This document shows positions 25,886-33,515 of a stretch of DNA of 64,000 nucleotides, in pieces. Each line of letters opens with the position of its first letter. Position 1 is the first letter of the stretch. Origin of the DNA: Sphingobium vermicomposti (lineage in GTDB: Bacteria > Pseudomonadota > Alphaproteobacteria > Sphingomonadales > Sphingomonadaceae). A program made the position numbers and the translations under genes. The notes below the pieces were generated by a model. The model was not told the DNA's origin, did no database searches, and saw nothing but the letters and a program-made list of their open reading frames with translations. The stretch is taken from assembly GCF_011762025.1 (NCBI RefSeq), contig NZ_JAASQR010000002.1:1-64000 (forward strand), in the 5' to 3' direction.

Positions 25886-26219
25886 TTTCGACGCAACGGT
25901 TCGCGCCATTGCCGACACCGTTGCATTGCGCGAGCAGCGACCGGTTGGCACTGCCGGGCAGGCGAGCGCCTTTGTGCTGGCGAGCTTCGCGGGGTTGCCT
26001 GGCTATCTTCGTCCGCCCCTGCGCGCGGCGACGCTGATTTTCGATGCCTGGCCCGTCATCGGGCAGCGGACCTATTTTCATGACCTGCCCCCGGAAGAGA
26101 GGCGGCGGACGGTGGAAGCGTGGGAGCGCTCATTCCTTGGCCCGGCCCGCATGCTGATGACATTCTATGTCAGCCTGTCGCTGTTCGGCCTTTGGCCCGA
26201 CGATGCGCGACATGGCTGA
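25857..26219 (+). CDS. small hypothetical protein in the UbiA/GMC gene run
   Basis: No family recognised. Seen: 120 residues from ATG 25857 (ATG 25875 is equally likely), with YLRPPLRAATLIFDAWP, FHDLPPEERRRTVEAWERS and a hydrophobic C-terminal segment LMTFYVSLSLFGLWP. It overlaps the HAD gene on the left and the GMC oxidoreductase on the right. Known: some flavin GMC dehydrogenases have a small partner subunit encoded immediately upstream (for example gluconate 2-dehydrogenase subunit 3-like proteins). Inferred: it may be a small subunit or chaperone of the GMC enzyme. Position is the only argument. Confidence 0.65.
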   Translation: MIRFFAMLPDFDATVRAIADTVALREQRPVGTAGQASAFVLASFAGLPGYLRPPLRAATLIFDAWPVIGQRTYFHDLPPEERRRTVEAWERSFLGPARMLMTFYVSLSLFGLWPDDARHG

Positions 26220-27636
26220 TCGCCAGCGGCCCGACCGCCAACGCGCCAAGGTCGCCATCCTAGGATCAGGCCCCGGCGGTGCCGTCACGGCGATGCTCTG
26301 TGCCCAAGCAGGCCACGACACGCTGCTGCTTGAAGAAGGCCCCGACCTGCCGCTTGATTCCTGCGCCCATTATTCGGGTGAGGAGATATTGAGCAAATAT
26401 CGCAACAGGGGGCTTAGCGTCGCCTTCGGCAATCCGTCGATCAGCTATATGGAAGGATGCTGCGTCGGCGGTGGCAGTGAGGTCAATCGTGGCCTGTATC
26501 ATCGCACGCCATCATATCTGCTGGAGCAATGGGCCAGGGATTTTCAGGTGGACGATTTGAGCGAGAGGTCAATGACGCCGCATTTCGAAGCCTGCGAAGC
26601 ACGGGTCGGGGTGGCGGACATAGCCGGTGAAGCGCCGCCATCGTCCCAGCGATTGAGCGATGGAGCCGCGCGTTTGGGCTGGGATGCGATCCGGGCACCC
26701 CGATTATTCGACTATGAGGCGGGGCGAAAGCAGTCGATGAGCGCGACGGTCATCCCCCAATTTCTGCGCGCGGGCGGGCGGTTGCTGGCCAATACGCGCG
26801 CGGTTCGTATCCGCCGGACCGGCAATCGCTGGGAAGTACTCACATCGCATCAAGGCAGACCGCTGTCGATCGATGCCGATGCGCTGTTCATTGCCTGTGG
26901 CGCAGTGCAGACGCCCGCTCTGCTCCGTCGATCCGGCTTCCGGCACAATATCGGGAATAGCCTGCGCTTTCATCCCATGCTCAAGGCGGTGGCCCTGTTT
27001 GACAAGCCGGTCAATCGCCCCGGCGATCCTGATCCAGTGCACCAGATCAAGATGTTCGAACCGCGCTTTGGCATAGGCTGTTCCATTAGTTCGCCTGCCC
27101 TGTTGGCGCTGGCGCTGGCCGGCAATGCTGAAATGCGGGCGCACATTGCCGATGACGCACCGCGCATGGGCATTTATTATGTGCAGAATGGCAGCGGTCA
27201 CGCGCGGGTGCGCGGTCTGCCGGGCCTGCGCGATCCGCTGATATCGGTGCGCCATGACGCGGTGGACCTGGATAGCCTATATGACGGCCTCAAACATCTG
27301 TTGCGAGCGTTGTTCGCCGCCGGGGCGGAAGCGGTGCAGCCATGTATTCCGGGCCTGCCCCTGCTTCGTTCGGAGGCGGATATCGCAGCCTTGCCACCGC
27401 ATCTCCCCCGCAAGTCGGCGATGCTTACTTCTGTCCATGTTTTCGCGTCCTGCCCGATGGGGGAGGACCGGCGGCTGAGCGCGACCGACAGCTGGGGCCG
27501 CGTGCATGACGGCGATGGGTTGCGGATCGCGGATGCGTCGTTGATGTGCGGCCCTACCATCGCCAATCCGCAGGGGTCAGTCATGGCGATCGCGCATCGC
27601 AATGCGTTGCACGCCATGGAAAGGGGCTTTGGTTGA
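26203..27636 (+). CDS. GMC-family FAD oxidoreductase
   Basis: Seen: N-terminal FAD-binding Rossmann motif VAILGSGPGGAVTAML, the second GMC block EGCCVGGGSEVNRGLYHR, the third FIACGAVQTPALLRRSG, and the C-terminal active-site region FASCPMGEDRRLSATDSWG and DASLMCGPTIANPQGSVMA. Start is ATG 26203 or 26212, both inside the end of the preceding gene; the stop overlaps the epimerase start (TTGA). Known: GMC enzymes oxidise alcohols, sugars or sterols. Inferred: it oxidises a hydroxyl on the prenyl-linked sugar or lipid before reduction by the neighbouring SDR enzyme or amination by the transaminase. Confidence 0.88.
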   Translation: MRDMADRQRPDRQRAKVAILGSGPGGAVTAMLCAQAGHDTLLLEEGPDLPLDSCAHYSGEEILSKYRNRGLSVAFGNPSISYMEGCCVGGGSEVNRGLYHRTPSYLLEQWARDFQVDDLSERSMTPHFEACEARVGVADIAGEAPPSSQRLSDGAARLGWDAIRAPRLFDYEAGRKQSMSATVIPQFLRAGGRLLANTRAVRIRRTGNRWEVLTSHQGRPLSIDADALFIACGAVQTPALLRRSGFRHNIGNSLRFHPMLKAVALFDKPVNRPGDPDPVHQIKMFEPRFGIGCSISSPALLALALAGNAEMRAHIADDAPRMGIYYVQNGSGHARVRGLPGLRDPLISVRHDAVDLDSLYDGLKHLLRALFAAGAEAVQPCIPGLPLLRSEADIAALPPHLPRKSAMLTSVHVFASCPMGEDRRLSATDSWGRVHDGDGLRIADASLMCGPTIANPQGSVMAIAHRNALHAMERGFG

Positions 27637-28655
27637 GGACTCACCTGATCACCGGCGGTTCTGGCTTCATCGGCGCGCGGCTGGCGCGGCGGCTGGTTGA
27701 GGAGGGCGAACGAGTGCGCATCCTGGACGTGATCCGCGATGCCGATCTTCCTGAAGGGATCGCGTTTCGTCAGGGCAGCATTTGCGACCGGGCGGCGGTC
27801 GCCAGCGCGATGGAGGGCGTGGACGTGGTCCACCACCATGCAGCATTGGTTGCGCAGGCCGGTGCCGGGCGCGCTTATGACATGGTCAATGTGCAGGGAA
27901 CGCGGATCGTCGCGGAAGAAGCCGTGCGCGCCGGTGTCGCGGCATTCGTCCACGTCAGCAGCACCGCCGTTTTCGGCCTGCCGCCCAGCGGTCCGATCAC
28001 GGCGGATACCGTGCCCCAGCCCTTTGAACATTATGGCCGATCGAAACTGGCCGGTGAACATCTGGTGACGGAGATTTGCGACCGCGCAGGCATAGCACGC
28101 ATCATCATCCGTCCGCGCGCGACATTGGGGGAAGGGCGGCTCGGCATATATCAGATACTTTTCCAGTGGATCGCCGAAGGACGTCGCCTCTATATCATTG
28201 GCGATGGACACAACCGCATCCAGTTCATCCACGCCGACGATCTGATCAGCGCCATATTGCTGACCCTTTCGCGCGGGCGTGGCGGCATCTACAATGTCGG
28301 TACGGACCGCTTCGGCACGTTGCGCGACGATCTGGAAAGGTTGATCGCCTATGCCGGCAGCCGCTCTCGCATTACGGGTTTGCCGGTCGCGCCTGCCATG
28401 GCGGCTCTGGGATTGCTGCGCGCGGCTCGGCTTTCGCCGCTCGTGCCGTGGCAGTATCGGACATATCATCGTGATTGCTGGTTCGATGTCGAACCGTTGA
28501 AGGCACTGGGATGGCGTCCGCGCCATTCCAACGCGGACATGCTCGCCGAAAGCTATGACTGGTTCTGTGCGAACCGCTCCTCCAGCAAGGGCGCTTCTCC
28601 TCACCGCTCGTTGATCGGGCAGCAGGCGCTGGGGCTACTTCGCCGCCTTTCCTGA
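27633..28655 (+). CDS. NAD(P)-dependent epimerase/dehydratase (extended SDR)
   Basis: Seen: N-terminal nucleotide-binding motif HLITGGSGFIGARLARRL, the early NADP-region RILDVIRD, HHHAALV, the active-site Ser region VSSTAVFG and the catalytic HYGRSKLAGE (YxxxK). Length about 340 residues from TTG 27633, which overlaps the stop of the GMC gene. Its 3' end overlaps the convergent YbhN-like gene by 21 bp. Known: extended SDRs of this group epimerise or reduce nucleotide- or lipid-linked sugars and sterols. Inferred: it acts with the GMC oxidase in an oxidation/reduction epimerisation, like the DprE1/DprE2 logic. Confidence 0.87.
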   Translation: MRTHLITGGSGFIGARLARRLVEEGERVRILDVIRDADLPEGIAFRQGSICDRAAVASAMEGVDVVHHHAALVAQAGAGRAYDMVNVQGTRIVAEEAVRAGVAAFVHVSSTAVFGLPPSGPITADTVPQPFEHYGRSKLAGEHLVTEICDRAGIARIIIRPRATLGEGRLGIYQILFQWIAEGRRLYIIGDGHNRIQFIHADDLISAILLTLSRGRGGIYNVGTDRFGTLRDDLERLIAYAGSRSRITGLPVAPAMAALGLLRAARLSPLVPWQYRTYHRDCWFDVEPLKALGWRPRHSNADMLAESYDWFCANRSSSKGASPHRSLIGQQALGLLRRLS

Positions 28656-29645
28656 GCGGCTGAGCATCAACCACAGGATCGCGAACAGGGCCGTCGGTGC
28701 CCACAGGATCATGTGGGCCAGCAGCAGGACAGCGGCGGCAAAGTCCGGCGCCACGCCCATGCGGGAGAATGTTTCCAGTCCGAACAATTCGAACGTGCCG
28801 AAATGACCGGGCAGGCCGGGGAATAATGTGCCAAGCGTGCTGGCGATAAACGCCGCCATCGGCGCGATCCATTGGCTGATGACCCCGCCCAGACTGATCC
28901 ACGCAGCAAGCAGGACCACCGCTTCGAGCAGCCAGCAGACAAGCGAAATGCCGGTCAGGTTGCAAAACAGCCGGGGTGAACGCAACAGACGAAAACAGCC
29001 CAGAGCCGCCACCAGCCCGGCCAGCCACCTCCAGCGCATGTCATCGGCTCGCCCGGAAAGCCGGGTGCCGACGAGTATCAGAGCGCCCGTGCCTGCGCCC
29101 AGCAGTGCGAGCAGCCCCAAGGAGAGAAGCCACGCGTCGCCCAAATGCCAGCCAAATATGGCGACGGCGAGCAACAGCAGGGCGAAGAGATCCAGGAAGC
29201 GCTCAATCATCATCGAACCCAGAACGATGCTGGGGCGCAGTTCCATCTGCCGCTGAAACCACAGCAGGCGAAACACGTCTCCCGCGCGCAATGGCAGCAG
29301 GTCGCTGATGCCGAAGCTGGCAATGAATGGCCCCGGCACGGCGCGCCAGGGCAGGCGCTGGGCCGATGCCTGTTGCAGCAACATCCAGAAGCGGAATGCG
29401 CGGAGCAGGAAATCGACCGCATAGACAAGCAGCGCAATGGCAAGGGGCAGAATTGCGGCATGGGCAGCAGCCGAAATCGCGTGGCCCAAATTGACCTGTC
29501 GCAGGAAGAGCCAAAGGAAAATGGTGCCGATCGCCAGGTGCAGGCCGATGCGGACGGCTGGTCGGTGCGCAATGCGCATACAGCGTTGGCGCAATGACAT
29601 GCAGTGCCCCACTGCGAAATTCCACCAAGCCGCCTCTGTCGCCAT
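28635..29645 (-). CDS. YbhN/UPF0104 (LPG-synthase TM-region-like) membrane protein
   Basis: Seen: a polytopic protein of about eight membrane segments with FIASFGISDLLPLRAGD and VLGSMMIERFLDLFALLL, hallmarks of the UPF0104/AglD2 flippase-like family, and HFGTFELFG near the end. No lysyltransferase domain is attached. Start ATG 29645 or ATG 29600 (MSLRQRC); neither has a strong ribosome site. It is convergent with the epimerase (21-bp overlap) and divergent from creD. Known: members of this family help move or modify lipids, for example in hopanoid and polyprenyl-sugar pathways. Inferred: transport of the product of the preceding gene run. Confidence 0.82.
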   Translation of the reverse strand: MATEAAWWNFAVGHCMSLRQRCMRIAHRPAVRIGLHLAIGTIFLWLFLRQVNLGHAISAAAHAAILPLAIALLVYAVDFLLRAFRFWMLLQQASAQRLPWRAVPGPFIASFGISDLLPLRAGDVFRLLWFQRQMELRPSIVLGSMMIERFLDLFALLLLAVAIFGWHLGDAWLLSLGLLALLGAGTGALILVGTRLSGRADDMRWRWLAGLVAALGCFRLLRSPRLFCNLTGISLVCWLLEAVVLLAAWISLGGVISQWIAPMAAFIASTLGTLFPGLPGHFGTFELFGLETFSRMGVAPDFAAAVLLLAHMILWAPTALFAILWLMLSRSGKAAK

Positions 29646-29784
29646 GTCTGGAAACTAGTCCAGAATGACGCCTGCGTCCGGTGCGCTGAAGTCTTACCCA
29701 CTATGATATCCAGATGCTCCGTTCGGCTGCAATTTTCAAAATTGTTGGGCCTGCCCGGCGAAGCGCCTATAGACACGGCAGTTT

Positions 29785-31248
29785 ATGCAGGAGCGACAAT
29801 TGACCGACAGCTCATCCAACGAGACGCGCAAGGCAAGGTCGCCGGGCATCAAGCTGTTGTTCGCGGCGCTGGTCGCGTTGGCGCTCATCGTGCCGTTGAT
29901 GCTGGTCTATGCTTTGGTATGGGATCGGCAGAGCCAGTCGCAAACCGCCCAGGACGCGATCAACGCGGGCTGGGGCGGGCCGCAGATCATTGCCGGTCCA
30001 GTCATCGTCGTTCCGTTTCGCGTCACCCAGGTGCAGGATGAGCAGGTCAACGGCCAGGCCGTGTCCCGCACCGTCGAAATCGAAAAGCTGCTCTACATCT
30101 CCCCTGTTGAAAATGTCGTGACGACCATCGTCAACCCGCAGGAGCGTCGCAAGTCGATCTATCGCAGCGTGCTTTACGACGCGCGTATCAAGGGAACCGC
30201 TCATTTCGCGCTGCCGCCTGACCTGCCGCGTTTCGGCGTCACCGCCGACCGGCTGATGTGGGATCGCGCAGAATTGCGCGTAGGGGCATCGGATGCGCGG
30301 GGACTGACCAGTGGAGGGTCGCTGTCCGCTGATGGAAAGGCGCTGGCCGTGCAACCGGGTAAAGGGCCGGGAGCTACCGGCGGACAAGGATTTTTCGCCT
30401 TCGTGCCATGGTCCGGCGAGGGGAAGCTGGCCGTGACATATGATTTCGGTCTGCGAGGAAGCCGGTCGCTTAGCCTGGTGCCCCGTGGCGGAAAAACATT
30501 GTGGAACATATCGTCCGCCTGGCCCAGCCCCAGCTTTGGCGGGGCATTCCTGCCGGAAAATCGGGATGTGTCGGACAGCGGTTTCACGGCGCGCTATGCC
30601 GTCGATAAACTGGCACTTGGGCAGCCGCCCGTGGGCATGGAAGAACTTGGCCCGCCGCTTCTGGATCATGAGGCCGGTTATGCAATGACGCCGGTGGTCG
30701 ACAGCAGCGCGACTGCGGGCGGTAGGGGCACTGGGCGGGCGTTGGAAAGCGTCAGCGGCAATTCGCGGGCGGTGACCGTGGGCCTTGTCGAACCGATCGA
30801 CCTTTATTCCAAGGTCGACAGATCGGTAAAATATGGCTTCCTGTTTATCGGGTTCACCTTTCTGGCGTTTCTGCTGTTCGACATTGTCGGCGGGGCGCGG
30901 GTTGCGGCGGCGGAATATCTGCTGACCGGGGCGGCGCTGGTGCTGTTTTTCGTGCTGTTGCTTGCCTTTGCCGAAGTGATCGGTTTCACCGCCGCCTATA
31001 TATTGGGGGCGGGCGCGATCATCGGCCTGCTGTCTGCCTATAGCGCCGCAGTGCTGCGCAGCTGGCGACGCGGTCGCTTCATAGGGGCATTGCTGATCGG
31101 GCTTTATGCGTTGCTGTTCGTGCTGCTCAATCTGGAGGCATGGTCGCTTCTGATCGGCTCGGTGCTGCTGCTGATCGCACTTGCCGGCGTGATGTACGCC
31201 ACGCGGAATGTGGAATGGAGCAATGTGGGGCAGGGCAGGGCCGTATAG
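29785..31248 (+). CDS. creD: inner-membrane protein CreD
   Basis: Seen: an N-terminal membrane anchor (LLFAALVALALIVPLMLVYAL), a large periplasmic domain with the CreD features RRKSIYRSVLYDARIKG, FVPWSGEGKLAVTYDFGLRGSRSL split over about residues 210-230, and a C-terminal cluster of membrane helices beginning YGFLFIGFTFLAFLLFD. Length 487 is typical. Known: CreD is a target of the CreBC two-component system and helps envelope integrity, including colicin tolerance and beta-lactam responses; its mechanism is unclear. It stands alone here, with no CreBC neighbour. TTG 29785 or a nearby codon could be the start. Confidence 0.88.
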   Translation: MQERQLTDSSSNETRKARSPGIKLLFAALVALALIVPLMLVYALVWDRQSQSQTAQDAINAGWGGPQIIAGPVIVVPFRVTQVQDEQVNGQAVSRTVEIEKLLYISPVENVVTTIVNPQERRKSIYRSVLYDARIKGTAHFALPPDLPRFGVTADRLMWDRAELRVGASDARGLTSGGSLSADGKALAVQPGKGPGATGGQGFFAFVPWSGEGKLAVTYDFGLRGSRSLSLVPRGGKTLWNISSAWPSPSFGGAFLPENRDVSDSGFTARYAVDKLALGQPPVGMEELGPPLLDHEAGYAMTPVVDSSATAGGRGTGRALESVSGNSRAVTVGLVEPIDLYSKVDRSVKYGFLFIGFTFLAFLLFDIVGGARVAAAEYLLTGAALVLFFVLLLAFAEVIGFTAAYILGAGAIIGLLSAYSAAVLRSWRRGRFIGALLIGLYALLFVLLNLEAWSLLIGSVLLLIALAGVMYATRNVEWSNVGQGRAV

Positions 31249-31441
31249 AGGCTTGATCCTGCGCCCCGCATATTGGCCGATTTTGATTTTTGCCCAACCT
31301 ATGCTATTGCAACTTTGCTGAACGTCGCGTTTTGACGGATATTGGGCCGATTAGGCTCTTCTTTGTCCCATATTTGCTTCTCAAAGCCGGGCGCGCGAAT
31401 GATCGCGTGTCCCTTTCTTACTTGGGATATTGGAGACCCAC

Positions 31442-31648
31442 ATGATCACCGGAACAGTCAAATTTTTCAATGCTGACAAGGGCTATGGCTTTATCGCGCC
31501 GGAAAGCGGCGGCGACGATGCCTTCGTTCATATTTCGGCGGTGGAACGTGCCGGTATGCGCACCCTCGAAAAGGATCAGCGCGTATCCTATGATCTGGAA
31601 AAGGATCAGCGCGGCAAGACGTCGGCTGTTAATCTTCAGTCAGCCTGA
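31442..31648 (+). CDS. cold-shock domain protein (CspA family)
   Basis: Seen: a single 68-residue cold-shock domain with RNP1 KGYGFIAP and RNP2 DAFVHISAVERAG, starting at ATG 31442 after a TGGAGA site. Known: CspA-type proteins bind single-stranded RNA/DNA and melt RNA structure. The 193 bp upstream without a gene could hold a long, structured leader as in other csp genes, but I cannot show one. A 9-bp stem with a TTCG loop follows immediately, then a DUF6481 gene often found beside csp genes in sphingomonads. Confidence 0.95.
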   Translation: MITGTVKFFNADKGYGFIAPESGGDDAFVHISAVERAGMRTLEKDQRVSYDLEKDQRGKTSAVNLQSA

Positions 31649-31654
31649 CGCGCA

Positions 31655-31676
31655 GCGGGCAGCTTCGGCTGCCCGC
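31655..31676 (+). terminator. hairpin after the cold-shock gene
   Basis: Perfect 9-bp stem GCGGGCAGC / GCTGCCCGC closed by a TTCG tetraloop, 6 bp after the csp stop codon. The tail (CTTAGC) is poor in T, so it may be an mRNA-stabilising or leaky termination hairpin rather than a classic terminator. Confidence 0.7.
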
Positions 31677-31716
31677 CTTAGCAACTGAAGACGAATGAAA
31701 CGGGAAATTTCTCTGC

Positions 31717-32052
31717 ATGAAAAGATATAAAGAGCCTCACTTCCAGGATCGCATCGCCGCAGCCGCGCGTGCCCGGGCAGAGGTTCTCGAACGACTGCCT
31801 GAAAGGGCGCCTGTGGATGAGGCCGCCGTGGCCGCCCGGGCTGAGCAACGACGCGCAAAGGAAGCTGCTGCGCGCGAAAAGCGCCAGAACGCCTTGCGCG
31901 AAGCCAAAGAGCAAAGGGCCGCCAAGCGCGCGCTCGCTCTGGAAGCGGAAGCCGCCAAGGCTGCAAAGGTTAAGCCCGAACTGACGGAAGCCGAGCGCAA
32001 GGCCGCGCGTGATGCGCGATACCTGGCCCGGAAAAAGCGAGCTTCCAGCTGA
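31717..32052 (+). CDS. DUF6481 family protein, highly charged
   Basis: Seen: 111 residues made mostly of Ala, Arg, Lys and Glu (for example EQRRAKEAAAREKRQNALRE), predicted as one long charged helix, starting MKRYKEPHFQDRI and ending DARYLARKKRASS. ATG 31717 is the start. Known: the family has no assigned role that I know of and is common beside cold-shock genes in sphingomonads. Inferred: an RNA- or ribosome-associated helical protein working with the cold-shock protein. No membrane or enzymatic motif is seen. Confidence 0.8.
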   Translation: MKRYKEPHFQDRIAAAARARAEVLERLPERAPVDEAAVAARAEQRRAKEAAAREKRQNALREAKEQRAAKRALALEAEAAKAAKVKPELTEAERKAARDARYLARKKRASS

Positions 32053-32178
32053 TTAACGCGCGTGCTGCGCATGTTGCAGATTGACGGTCTTCCCAATGAA
32101 ATGGCGACCTGTCCTGCGCATGGCAGCTACGCACAACTTGATAGAAATATATGCGGCATGGGCCGCAAGGACATTTAT

Positions 32179-32319
32179 ATGAACTTTTCAAAATCCATCA
32201 CCCATATGGGCCTTCGCCAGCTTTTTCGCAAAGCGTCGGACTCGCGGGCGACGCCGGTTCGCTCAGCAACGCTGTCCAATGGCGAGCTGAAGCAGATCGT
32301 CGCTGCCATGCTGGGCTGA
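32179..32319 (+). CDS. small hypothetical protein (46 residues)
   Basis: Not recognised. Seen: ATG 32179 opens a 46-codon frame reading MNFSKSITHMGLRQLFRKAS and ending NGELKQIVAAMLG. The frame can extend upstream to 32062, but that part looks unrelated. The product is basic and lacks a membrane segment. It lies in the string of small genes behind the cold-shock gene. It might be a stress-related small protein; coding status is uncertain. Confidence 0.45.
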   Translation: MNFSKSITHMGLRQLFRKASDSRATPVRSATLSNGELKQIVAAMLG

Positions 32320-32376
32320 TCACTATTTGGCGGCGGGCCGTTCCGCCGATTTTTTGCATTGTCATCAGGAGCCATC

Positions 32377-32586
32377 ATGAGCCGAGAAATTATCCGCCCG
32401 TTTTTGATCACCAAGGATGAGGAGGGTGTTTTCCGGCTCACGGTTCGTGAGACACGCTACAATTCCCAGGGCTATCCCTTGGTGACGTCTCACCTGCAGG
32501 AAGAGACGTTCAAGACCGCGACGGCGGCGCGCAATTTCGCGCGCGACACGTTCAAGGCTGAACCGGGTCAATACGCCACGAAATGA
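32377..32586 (+). CDS. small hypothetical protein (69 residues)
   Basis: Not recognised. Seen: ATG 32377 is preceded by AGGAGCC at a good distance, and the product begins MSREIIRPFLITKDEEGVF and ends ARDTFKAEPGQYATK. The pattern (FRLTVRETRYNSQGYPLV, then ATAARNFARDTF) suggests a small alpha/beta domain, perhaps one that binds a ligand or nucleic acid. A strong ribosome site and clean codon pattern support that it is real. It follows the cold-shock/DUF6481 genes in the same direction. Confidence 0.6.
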   Translation: MSREIIRPFLITKDEEGVFRLTVRETRYNSQGYPLVTSHLQEETFKTATAARNFARDTFKAEPGQYATK

Positions 32587-32792
32587 GGGGGGGGACAGAT
32601 TGCGATCCGATGCTGTCGGATCATCTGTCCTGAACCTCTTACTCTGTCGTGATATGTCAGCGGGGATCTGGCCTGCCGTCGAAACGTCCCGACGTTATCG
32701 ACCGGCTCGACCCATCAAAATCCTTCCCTGGATAACAAACCGTGCCTTGGTGCCGAGCGATGCTTGGCACGGGGGCGGTATCAGTATGGAAC

Positions 32793-33497
32793 ATGCGGAT
32801 GCTGGCAATTCCCGAAGACGGTGGGGCAGTCCCTGTCGAATTGGTCGACGTGGCGGAACTGCCAGATGGCGGGCAATTGCGCCTGTTGCGTCGCGGGGAC
32901 GATTATTCGATCCGCTTCGGTGACAATGAACTGATGGGCAACCAGGTTCGGCATTCGGAAGAAGCACTTGCCACCTTGGCTTGCCAGCGTCTGGTCAATC
33001 CCAATAGCCGGATTCTCATCGGTGGGCTGGGCATGGGCTTCACGCTGGGCGCTGCACGTAGATCGCTGCCATCGACGGCCATGATCACGGTTGCGGAACT
33101 GATCCCCAAAATCGCGGAATGGGCCAATGGCCCCTTGGCCCACATCTTTGGCGACTCCCTCGCTGACCCGCGTGTGACGCTCCATATGGGCGACGTTCAT
33201 GATGTGATCGATGGGGAAGTCGCGGCCTTTGACGCTATTCTGCTGGATGTCGACAATGGTCCTGACGGACTGATCCACCTGGCCAATGAACGGCTCTACT
33301 GCAATTGGGGACTGCGTGCCGCGCATTCTGCGTTAAGGCCCCAGGGGATACTCGCCATATGGTCCGCTTATACCGATGGTGACTTTGTCACCCGCCTGGG
33401 AAATGCCCGCTTTGACGTTGAAGAAGTCAGCGTGGCAGCTGTCGTCGATGGCGAGGACATAGTCCACAGCATCTGGCTCGCGACCAGGCAGGAATGA
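32793..33497 (+). CDS. spermidine synthase-like methyltransferase-fold protein
   Basis: Seen: SAM/dcSAM-binding Rossmann motif SRILIGGLGMGFTLGAA, acidic motif VAELIPKIAEWANG, and active-site-like segment FDAILLDVDNGPDGL. Length about 234 residues from ATG 32793 (ATG 32799 also possible; the frame opens at 32742). Known: true spermidine synthases keep a GGGDG loop and a tetradecapeptide with Asp for the aminopropyl donor; here the glycine loop reads GGLGMGF. Inferred: a spermine/spermidine synthase-like protein of uncertain substrate. No polyamine gene is adjacent. Confidence 0.75.
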   Translation: MRMLAIPEDGGAVPVELVDVAELPDGGQLRLLRRGDDYSIRFGDNELMGNQVRHSEEALATLACQRLVNPNSRILIGGLGMGFTLGAARRSLPSTAMITVAELIPKIAEWANGPLAHIFGDSLADPRVTLHMGDVHDVIDGEVAAFDAILLDVDNGPDGLIHLANERLYCNWGLRAAHSALRPQGILAIWSAYTDGDFVTRLGNARFDVEEVSVAAVVDGEDIVHSIWLATRQE

Positions 33498-33515
33498 CGG
33501 CAGCGACAGGCCGCG

